Below, in pieces: positions 7,756 through 14,120 of a DNA stretch of 14,120 bases; position 1 is the first letter of the stretch, and each line of letters begins with the position of its first letter. The stretch is from an uncultured Veillonella sp. (GTDB lineage: Bacteria; Bacillota; Negativicutes; Veillonellales; Veillonellaceae). The stretch covers positions 1 to 14,120 of the forward strand of contig CABQQJ010000001.1 of the NCBI GenBank assembly GCA_902466275.1. The letters are read 5' to 3'. A model generated the notes under the pieces. The model made no database searches and was not told where the DNA came from. It worked only from the letters and a program-made list of their open reading frames with translations. The translations under genes and the position numbers were made by a program.

Positions 7756-9790
7756 GGTCAACCTCCCTAGCTTGGAACCATTGTGTTACGTACATCATAA
7801 ACCGTACTGCGATGATAAGAAGCACTCCAAAAAGGGCGCCAATTAACAAACCATCATAACCACGCATGATGGACATGAACACTGGCGTTCTAAGATGACA
7901 GAAGGTTTCAACCATCGAAGCAATGCCAATAACACCAGCTAGAGTTAACAAGAAATGAATTACTGTAGGCCACTTACGCATGAACGCAAAGGTAGCTAGC
8001 ATTAAAGCAGGATGACCAATAATGAACTCTTTTTCACGCGGTCTCGCATACATTGTATTTTCAAGAAAACGACGTAGCATAAGTTCAAAGCCTGGTACAG
8101 GAACACCTGCAGTGTGTCCACTACGGCCAACAAATACCCATACTGCACCACCAAGTGCTGCTATTATAAAGAATACATATAATTTAACATCCATAGTTAA
8201 GAATTCCACTACAAATGTTTTCGCTTCTTCTTTGGAATTAATCATGCGGCCGTTCCACAATGGGAATCGTTGAAGGTACGCAATAATAACTAAAATAATT
8301 GGCAGAACAAAGGTCAACTTAACACCTCTAAAGAGAGCAAACTCCATAAAGAATTTCGTATTGCCCAATAAAGATGCGATATACATTCCGCCAATAGCAG
8401 CAAATAATGCAGCAATTACAAGATATAATAAGGCAAGAATCGTAGACTTAATGGCACCTAATGGACGTGCACCATCATAACGGCGCCACTCTTCCATCAA
8501 GCGTATCATAGCACCTACAGGAGCCATAATAGCACTAGATAGAGCCCATATTTGAGTAATTAAGGTACCACTTGTAAGAATAAATACAACAATGGATGCC
8601 AAAGAAATTCCAAAAAAGGCCACAAGTTGCGTATGCTTAGACATTGGTAACATCATTTGTAGAACATATACAAAAAGTGCGATAGCACCAACCATCGAAA
8701 TAACTACTAACAATGGATTTGGTGTATAGGCAGGATAGATATCTGCAGGACCGAACTCATAACCTTTTACAGCCAATTTCTCTGTAGCTATGTTAATATA
8801 GTTGATTGTAGTCTGTAATACAGTTTCATTATTTATACCTGTTTCATACATCGGAAACAAGTTAAAACGAATATTTCGCTCTATATCACTAATGTAAAAG
8901 CGTTGTGCCGCTTCTTCAGGGGTAATTTTCTTTAACTCCTCTTTAGCGATAGTATACACACGACCTACACTATAATTATTTTTGGCCGCCATTTCCAAGA
9001 AACCTTGTTGTGGCTCATACTGCAACTGATTTACAGCTTCGATACCAACTAGTGGAATATGGTTTTTATTTAGTAATGCTAATGTTTCATCCGTTAAATT
9101 AGGTGCACCTAGAGCTTCTTTACCAGCAAAAATCATCCCTGTTACATGAGGAATGCCTTCAAGTCGTTTAAATACATATTGAATATCTTCAGATGTTACG
9201 TTTCTATAGTTTGTTGGACGAACGATAACATTGAAACCACGATCTACAACCTCTTGTGCTTGCAACTTTGAAATACCAAGATTCATCTTTGCATAGCTAT
9301 CTGCTGTTGCACCATACAATTCAAGAACAGGACCAATACTTGTATTAAGCTCTTTCACCTTGTCCTTGCCAATACGGTGGTATAAATCCTCTCGAATTTC
9401 TTTATAATAACCTTCTTTACCTGAAATTAATGCCACATAAGTCGCCCCAGGTTTAATCGCAGCGCCATTAACACGAACAGAGTCCATCTCTTCAGAGCTT
9501 AATACTTTAACTTGGCCCGCATCTTTTGCTTTTTCTAACGTGCGATCATAAATAGCAAAAGCAGTCACACCAGCATTACGTAATGCATCAAAAGCTTCTT
9601 GTTGACTACGCTTTTCAAAGGCGCTGGCTCGTAAAACTGCATCATAGTCTACAATATTTTCAATATGATTTTGAGATTTCTCAATCTGATGGCGTTCAAA
9701 TACTAAGTATAAGGAAGATAAAAGACCTATAATAATACAAAGTATAAGAATCCATGAGTACTTACTTTTTTGTGTGTTCCGATGATTCAC
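7748..9790 (-). CDS. DUF5693 family polytopic membrane protein
   Basis: Large protein of unknown function (680 residues), recognised as DUF5693-like. A single membrane segment at about 12-32 is followed by a roughly 320-residue extracytoplasmic domain (about 35-355). About eight to ten further membrane segments follow, among them 357-380, 386-408, 449-472, 488-506, 533-555, 608-628 and 643-668. The soluble domain alternates hydrophobic strands and helices (VTAFAIY, FNVIVRP, VTGMIFAG, IPLVGIEA), which suggests a barrel-like enzyme or binding fold, though no catalytic residues can be assigned. A polar stretch at about 556-595, including RPREKEF and IGHPALM, lies between membrane segments and looks functional. 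Translation starts at a GTG with AAAGGA six bases upstream. Overlap with csaB suggests a role in making, exporting or modifying the CsaB-decorated polymer, but this is inference. Confidence 0.82.
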   Translation of the reverse strand: MNHRNTQKSKYSWILILCIIIGLLSSLYLVFERHQIEKSQNHIENIVDYDAVLRASAFEKRSQQEAFDALRNAGVTAFAIYDRTLEKAKDAGQVKVLSSEEMDSVRVNGAAIKPGATYVALISGKEGYYKEIREDLYHRIGKDKVKELNTSIGPVLELYGATADSYAKMNLGISKLQAQEVVDRGFNVIVRPTNYRNVTSEDIQYVFKRLEGIPHVTGMIFAGKEALGAPNLTDETLALLNKNHIPLVGIEAVNQLQYEPQQGFLEMAAKNNYSVGRVYTIAKEELKKITPEEAAQRFYISDIERNIRFNLFPMYETGINNETVLQTTINYINIATEKLAVKGYEFGPADIYPAYTPNPLLVVISMVGAIALFVYVLQMMLPMSKHTQLVAFFGISLASIVVFILTSGTLITQIWALSSAIMAPVGAMIRLMEEWRRYDGARPLGAIKSTILALLYLVIAALFAAIGGMYIASLLGNTKFFMEFALFRGVKLTFVLPIILVIIAYLQRFPLWNGRMINSKEEAKTFVVEFLTMDVKLYVFFIIAALGGAVWVFVGRSGHTAGVPVPGFELMLRRFLENTMYARPREKEFIIGHPALMLATFAFMRKWPTVIHFLLTLAGVIGIASMVETFCHLRTPVFMSIMRGYDGLLIGALFGVLLIIAVRFMMYVTQWFQAREVDHE
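7761..7768 (-). promoter_or_regulatory. Ribosome binding site of csaB
   Basis: AGGGAGGT on the minus strand, five bases before the ATG at 7755 and inside the final codons of the DUF5693 gene. Its position rules out the longer TTG start, which would touch it directly. Confidence 0.7.
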
Positions 9791-9796
9791 GACAAA

Positions 9797-9802
9797 TCCT
9801 TT
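9797..9802 (-). promoter_or_regulatory. Ribosome binding site supporting a GTG start
   Basis: AAAGGA on the minus strand, six bases before the GTG at 9790. It fills most of the 12-base gap after the DUF2993 gene and supports the non-ATG start of the DUF5693 protein. Confidence 0.55.
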
Positions 9803-10498
9803 CTAGTTGAGTACAGGTTTAACTTTAATGAGAATTTCACCATTATCAACAGTTAAACTTTCCGCTTTTACAGGAATTGGAAAATTGTTAAAGTCATAAA
9901 TTTGAGTACTTTCTAACACATTAGATGTCATACCAGGAATTGTAGCACCATTTATGGTGAACTTTTTAGGTGAAAACAATAATGTATTGCCCTTTAACTC
10001 TAAATTCCCATCTAATTTAACATCCCCTTTAAACACCATGCCTACATTCATTTTACCGGTTAGGCTGATATTATCTTTACTAATGTCAACTTGTACGTCT
10101 TGAATATCACTACCTGCTTCATTACTTAAGAAAGTCCCTAAATCAGCTTTATTAATAGTCCCATCAATACTAGCATTCCCGACACTAACGATATCAATTT
10201 GTTGACTAGCTAATAAAGAAATTGGATTAACAAAAATTTGTTTAGCATCAAATCGGAAGCTAGCAAAATTCAATTTACCCAGTTTAATATTCTCCAAAGT
10301 GCCATAAACACGATCCACCTCACCATATAAAATTTTGAAAGCAGGTTGAGCCTCAACATTTACTGTTTGAGCCGTTGGTTTCAATGTTTCATTTAATTGG
10401 CTTTCAATACGAGAGCCAATAAAGGATGGCAATAAAAATTGGGATGCCACTACAAGAGCAATAATTAGCACTAATAGGAATAGTAAAAACTTTTTCAT
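9803..10498 (-). CDS. DUF2993 (LmeA-like) envelope protein
   Basis: Protein of 231 residues with an N-terminal signal anchor at about 3-22 (MKKFLLFLL start), followed by a beta-rich soluble region. The repeated short amphipathic strands (IDIVSVGNASIDGTI, LTGKMNVGMVFKGDVKL) and the overall layout match DUF2993. The characterised mycobacterial member LmeA is a periplasmic lipid-binding protein needed for lipomannan elongation. Here it would sit on the outer side of the cytoplasmic membrane, possibly handling lipid or lipid-linked glycan. The ATG at 10498 follows AGGAGA at 10503-10508, which overlaps the prfB stop codon; the gene itself begins 8 bases after prfB. Its stop is TAG. The exact function in this organism cannot be read from the sequence. 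Confidence 0.78.
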   Translation of the reverse strand: MKKFLLFLLVLIIALVVASQFLLPSFIGSRIESQLNETLKPTAQTVNVEAQPAFKILYGEVDRVYGTLENIKLGKLNFASFRFDAKQIFVNPISLLASQQIDIVSVGNASIDGTINKADLGTFLSNEAGSDIQDVQVDISKDNISLTGKMNVGMVFKGDVKLDGNLELKGNTLLFSPKKFTINGATIPGMTSNVLESTQIYDFNNFPIPVKAESLTVDNGEILIKVKPVLN

Positions 10499-10506
10499 AG
10501 TATCTC

Positions 10507-11614
10507 CTAAATTGTTAAGTTAGCCTCTTTTTTTAAGAAACCTTCGATAAATGGGTCTAAGTTGCCATCCATAACAGCTTGAACATTACCAGTTTCTACA
10601 CTAGTACGATGATCCTTAACAAGATTATATGGATGGAATACATAGGAACGAATTTGACTCCCCCACTCAATTGCTTGGTAGGTACCTCCAATCTGTTCTT
10701 TAAGTTCAGCTTGCTTTTCGAGCTCTAACTCAAATAGTTTCGCCCGTAACAAACGTAAAGCTTGTTCTCTATTCTGCATTTGAGAACGTTGTGTTTGGCA
10801 TTGTACTACAATACCTGTCGGCTTATGCGTCATGCGAACAGCAGAATCGGTTTTATTAATATGCTGACCACCAGCGCCGCTAGCACGATACGTATCAACT
10901 TGAACATCTTTCATATCGATATTAATTTCTACAGTATCATCGATTTCAGGCATTACATCGACAGCAGCAAATGATGTATGACGTCGAGCCGCGGCATCAA
11001 ATGGTGAAATACGAACGAGACGATGCACACCTTTCTCAGACTTCAAGTAACCAAAGGCATTTTCACCTTTAACAAGGAATGTAGCAGATTTTATCCCTGC
11101 TTCATCACCAGGTTGTTCATCCATTAACTCGATGGAGAAGCCAGATTTTTCAGCCCAGCGCAAGTACATGCGAATTAACATAGAACACCAATCTTGTGCC
11201 TCCGTCCCACCAGCACCAGCATGAAATGTTAAAATAGCATTATTTGCATCATATTCACCACTTAACAATAAAAGTACTTCTTGCTTTTCCAAGGTTTCTT
11301 CTATTTGCTTAACATATTCCTTGATTTCACTCTCCATGGAGAGGTCATCTTCATCTATAGCCATTTCAAGCATCATATTAGCATCTTCAATATCACTAAC
11401 AAGTTGCTTATAGCTTTCTACAGCATTTTTTAGTTGTGTGGCCTCTTGAGAAATCTCACGAGCTTTATCTGGATTATCCCAAAATGTAGGATCACTCATC
11501 TGTACATCAAGTGTAAATATTCGGTCTTCCTTCTGAGCGATGTTAAAGTGAATCCCTCATCCCATAAATACGTTCTTCTAGATTAGAAATAATAGGTTTT
11601 AAATCTTCTAACAA
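10507..11614 (-). CDS. prfB: Peptide chain release factor 2, with programmed +1 frameshift
   Basis: Release factor 2, which frees the peptide at UGA and UAA stop codons. It is encoded in two frames. Frame one starts at TTG 11614 (ribosome binding site at 11622-11630), gives 23 residues ending in IYGMRDSL, and meets TAA at 11543-11545. A +1 shift at CTT TAA C then continues with NIAQKEDRIFTLDVQ into the frame that includes an internal ATG at 11499. The joined product is 368 residues, the normal RF2 length. The codon-recognition tripeptide SPF falls at 203-205 and the catalytic GGQ at 248-250, within two residues of their E. coli positions. The N-terminal helix pattern also matches other RF2 proteins across the shift, so this is regulation, not a broken gene. 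It is the first gene after the secA terminator and ends with TAG. Confidence 0.95.
11542..11557 (-). promoter_or_regulatory. RF2 programmed +1 frameshift site (AGG...CTT TAA C)
   Basis: On the minus strand the 16 bases read AGGGATTCACTTTAAC. CTT is the slippery codon, TAA the in-frame stop and C the following base. The AGG, nine bases before CTT, occupies the same place as the Shine-Dalgarno-like stimulator in E. coli prfB, though the match here is shorter (AGGG). When RF2 is scarce, termination slows and the ribosome slips forward one base to complete RF2. The usual stop in this element is TGA; TAA here is uncommon. Confidence 0.93.
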
Positions 11615-11621
11615 TTTATGT

Positions 11622-11630
11622 TCACCACCT
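11622..11630 (-). promoter_or_regulatory. Ribosome binding site of prfB (TTG start)
   Basis: AGGTGGTGA on the minus strand ends 7 bases before the TTG at 11614. No ATG or GTG lies between the upstream in-frame stop and this TTG, so the TTG is the only plausible start for frame one. Confidence 0.65.
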
Positions 11631-11646
11631 TTAACTTATTAGCTTA

Positions 11647-11669
11647 TTACATCGATAAACTATCACCTT
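11647..11669 (-). other. Possible start-stop element (ATG TAA) in the prfB leader
   Basis: AAGGTGA at 11663-11669 on the minus strand is followed 10 bases later by ATG at 11650-11652, then immediately by TAA at 11647-11649 and another TAA. It could bind a ribosome that initiates and terminates at once. It may be chance in AT-rich leader sequence. Confidence 0.25.
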
Positions 11670-11671
11670 AA

Positions 11672-11727
11672 TAAAATAGAAAAATGGCCGTTGCCCAGAA
11701 GGAAATCCCATTGAGCAACGTGCCATT
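11672..11727 (-). terminator. Rho-independent terminator of secA
   Basis: On the minus strand AATGGC-A-CGTTGC (11715-11727) pairs with GCAACGGCCATT (11683-11694), giving a 12-base-pair stem with one bulged base and a 20-base loop. A T-rich tail TTTCTATTTT follows. The stem begins about 8 bases after the secA stop. It separates secA from prfB and the downstream operon. Confidence 0.85.
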
Positions 11728-11735
11728 CACAAATC

Positions 11736-14120
11736 TTAATCTATGTTTTGTGGCTCCAACACATCTTCATGATGGGATTGTGCACCTTCTAAGTGATCAA
11801 CTGGTTCTTCAATTTCTTGAATCAATTGTGCACGAATTTTGTACAACGCCATGATTGTTTCATCTTGGATAGCAGCAATCATGTTTTGGAACATATCAAA
11901 GGCTTCAAATTTATATTCCACCAATGGATTTTTTTGGCCATATGCACGAAGACCGATACCTTCACGCAACATATCCATATTATCCAAATGTTCCATCCAT
12001 TTGTTATCGACAACGCGCAACATAATAGCCTTTTCAAGTTGGCCAAACATAGCATCACCAAGCATATCAACGCGATCTTGATACTCTTCATGAGCAATTT
12101 CTAATAAGCGTTCTAATAAGTCTTGACGACTATATTCTTCCATATCTTGAGAAGACATAATCTCCTCTGTTAAGAAATATTGACTTAAATGTTTATAGAG
12201 ACCTTCATAATCCCATTCTTCTGGATAGAGCTTTTCATCAGCATAAGCATCTACAGATTCGGTAACAAGCTTGTCAATCATTTCATTAATTGTTTCACGC
12301 AAGGATTCGTTACGTAAAATACGACGTCGTTGTTCGTATAATACTTCACGTTGTTGATTCATAACATCATCATACTCGAGTACATATTTACGAATATTAT
12401 AGTTATGATCCTCTACTTTCTTTTGAGCACGTTCAATAGATTTAGTAATCAAAGAATGCTCGATAGGTTCATCCTCTTCCATACCAAGTTTATCCATGAT
12501 ACCTGTAATATTATCAGCACCAAAGATACGCATTAAGTCATCTTCTAATGATAAGAAGAATTGAGAAGAACCAGGATCCCCTTGACGACCAGCACGTCCG
12601 CGTAATTGATTATCGATACGTCGGCTTTCATGGCGTTCTGTCCCCAGAATTGCTAAACCACCTAGTTCTGGCACACCTTCTCCAAGAGTAATATCTGTAC
12701 CACGACCAGCCATATTAGTAGCGATTGTTACCATTCCCATTTGGCCAGCAGCTGCAACGATTTCTGCTTCTTGTTCATGATGTTTAGCATTCAATACTTT
12801 ATGAGGTACACCTGCACGCAACAACATGTCTGAAAGTTCTTCAGACTGTGTAATAGATGTAGTACCAATCAGAATAGGTTGCCCTATTTGGTGGCGTTCT
12901 ACTGCATTTCGTACTACAGCACGATATTTAGCAGCTTTAGTTTTAAAAATTTGATCAGGCAAATCCATCCGGATTAAAGGCTTATTTGGTGGAATTGGTA
13001 TAACCTCTAATCCATAAATATCGATAAATTCTTTTTCCTCTGTTTTAGCAGTACCTGTCATGCCTGATAATTTATCATACATACGGAAATAGTTCTGGAA
13101 TGTAACAGATGCTAAGGTTTGGCTTTCGCGTTCAACTTTCAAACCTTCTTTAGCCTCAATAGCCTGATGCAAACCATCAGAGTAACGGCGTCCAAACATC
13201 AAACGGCCTGTAAATTCATCGACGATAACAACTTCACCATCTTTAACCACATAGTCTGTATCACGATGCATCATAGCATAGGCACGCAAAGAAGCACCAA
13301 GCAAATGATTCAACTCGATATTTTCTGCATCATATAGGTTTTCAACACCAAGCATTTTTTCGACTTTTGCGATACCAGAATCAGTAGGTGCAATAGTCTT
13401 TTGTTTTTCATCAATTGTATAATCTTCATCTTTTACAAGATGAGGAACAATTTTAGCTAACTTGTAGTAATTATCTGTGGAACGTTGACCAGGACCAGAA
13501 ATAATTAATGGAGTTCTCGCTTCATCGATAAGAATAGAGTCAACTTCATCGACAATTGCGTAATTCAATGGACGTTGTACCATTTGAGATACATCAGATA
13601 CCATGTTATCGCGCAAATAGTCAAAACCAAACTCATTATTTGTACCATATGTAATATCACATGCATATGCTTCTTTACGTTGGTTATAATCGAGATTAGC
13701 CACAATAAGACCTGTAGAAAGGCCTAAGAAGTTATATAAACGACCCATTTGTTCACTATCGCGAGTAGCCAAATAATCATTTACTGTAACAACATGTACG
13801 CCGTTACCTGTCAATGCATTTAGATATACTGGCAATGTAGCAACTAATGTTTTACCTTCGCCAGTACGCATTTCTGCGATATTACCTCTATGAAGGCAAA
13901 TACCACCGATCAACTGCACATCAAAATGACGCATGCCTAACACACGTTTAGATGCTTCGCGAACTACAGCAAATGCTTCTGGCAATAGGTCGTCTAACGT
14001 TTCCCCTTTTTGCAAACGACGTTTAAACTCATCAGTTTTTGCCACTAAGTTAGCATCACTTAATTTAACATAGTTTGGTTCAATTTCATTAATATGATCA
14101 GCAATAGCACGCATTTTTTT
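11736..14120 (-). CDS. secA: Preprotein translocase ATPase SecA, 5' end cut by window edge
   Basis: Motor ATPase that pushes unfolded preproteins through SecYEG. The frame is open to the right edge. The ATG at 14114 is internal: it is preceded in frame by AAA AAA and corresponds to a point about 15-20 residues into other SecA proteins, so the true start lies outside. Counting from that ATG, Walker A MRTGEGKT is at 82-89, [11 protein letters not shown] at 189-199, and the later helicase motifs [10 protein letters not shown] and [17 protein letters not shown] are intact. The C-terminus ends in an acidic, His-containing tail without any cysteines, so the usual zinc-binding SEC-C motif is absent. 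The full protein would be about 810 residues. A terminator follows directly, so secA appears to end its own transcript. Confidence 0.97.
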   Translation of the reverse strand, partial: KKMRAIADHINEIEPNYVKLSDANLVAKTDEFKRRLQKGETLDDLLPEAFAVVREASKRVLGMRHFDVQLIGGICLHRGNIAEMRTGEGKTLVATLPVYLNALTGNGVHVVTVNDYLATRDSEQMGRLYNFLGLSTGLIVANLDYNQRKEAYACDITYGTNNEFGFDYLRDNMVSDVSQMVQRPLNYAIVDEVDSILIDEARTPLIISGPGQRSTDNYYKLAKIVPHLVKDEDYTIDEKQKTIAPTDSGIAKVEKMLGVENLYDAENIELNHLLGASLRAYAMMHRDTDYVVKDGEVVIVDEFTGRLMFGRRYSDGLHQAIEAKEGLKVERESQTLASVTFQNYFRMYDKLSGMTGTAKTEEKEFIDIYGLEVIPIPPNKPLIRMDLPDQIFKTKAAKYRAVVRNAVERHQIGQPILIGTTSITQSEELSDMLLRAGVPHKVLNAKHHEQEAEIVAAAGQMGMVTIATNMAGRGTDITLGEGVPELGGLAILGTERHESRRIDNQLRGRAGRQGDPGSSQFFLSLEDDLMRIFGADNITGIMDKLGMEEDEPIEHSLITKSIERAQKKVEDHNYNIRKYVLEYDDVMNQQREVLYEQRRRILRNESLRETINEMIDKLVTESVDAYADEKLYPEEWDYEGLYKHLSQYFLTEEIMSSQDMEEYSRQDLLERLLEIAHEEYQDRVDMLGDAMFGQLEKAIMLRVVDNKWMEHLDNMDMLREGIGLRAYGQKNPLVEYKFEAFDMFQNMIAAIQDETIMALYKIRAQLIQEIEEPVDHLEGAQSHHEDVLEPQNID

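Noticed and set aside
7756..7761. TTG at 7761 as the csaB start
   Set aside because: The ribosome binding site AGGGAGGT touches it directly, leaving no spacer. The ATG at 7755 has the right distance.
11499..11614. prfB as a frameshifted pseudogene or sequencing error
   Set aside because: The join falls exactly at CTT TAA C with an upstream AGG at the classical spacing, and the combined protein has the normal length and motif positions. It is programmed frameshifting.
11615..11671. A sigma-70 type promoter for prfB
   Set aside because: TAATAA- and TGTAAT-like hexamers occur, but no acceptable -35 lies 16-18 bases upstream. I do not call a promoter.
14112..14114. ATG at 14114 as the secA start
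   Set aside because: The frame continues upstream to the edge, and the residues after this ATG align with a point well inside the SecA N-terminus. The gene is cut by the window.
1..14120. Mobile elements, CRISPR arrays, tRNA or rRNA genes
   Set aside because: I saw no transposase, regularly spaced repeats, or structured RNA sequence. The window is tightly packed core genes.

Overview
The window reads as chromosomal core sequence from a low-GC, diderm member of the Firmicutes, most likely Veillonella or a close relative in the Negativicutes. This rests on protein character, AT-rich codon use, and the combination of csaB, DUF5693, DUF2993, FtsEX, an M23 hydrolase and a C-terminal processing protease. 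It is a judgement from recognition, not from a search. All twelve genes lie on the minus strand, so transcription runs from right (14120) to left (1). No mobile element, CRISPR array, tRNA or rRNA is visible, and no gene-free stretch exceeds about 120 bases.

In transcription order, the right edge holds secA without its first codons. A rho-independent terminator follows about 8 bases after its stop (about 11672-11727). After a short leader comes prfB (release factor 2), encoded in two frames joined by a programmed +1 frameshift at CTT TAA C (11542-11548). The continuous second-frame ORF starting at 11499 is therefore not the whole gene; translation begins at a TTG at 11614. Next come a DUF2993 (LmeA-like) protein, a large DUF5693 membrane protein, csaB (polysaccharide pyruvyl transferase), a transketolase split into N- and C-terminal subunits, ftsE, ftsX, an M23 (EnvC-like) hydrolase with a coiled coil, ctpA (S41 protease), and obgE, which runs off the left edge.

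From prfB to obgE, gaps are at most about 33 bases, and several junctions overlap (TAATG, 8-base and 11-base overlaps). No terminator is visible between them, so they probably form one long operon. Functionally it links translation termination, envelope polymer decoration (DUF2993/DUF5693/CsaB), carbon metabolism (transketolase), division-associated peptidoglycan hydrolysis with its likely proteolytic partner (FtsE-FtsX-M23-CtpA), and the ribosome-associated GTPase ObgE.

The strongest points for a second look are these: the prfB frameshift site uses UAA rather than the usual UGA; a start-stop AUG-UAA with a possible ribosome binding site lies in the prfB leader; the DUF2993-DUF5693-CsaB module occurs in an apparently diderm cell; and ctpA sits one base after the M23 hydrolase gene. 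Several start codons were moved from the longest ORF on ribosome-binding-site evidence, and each entry says so.
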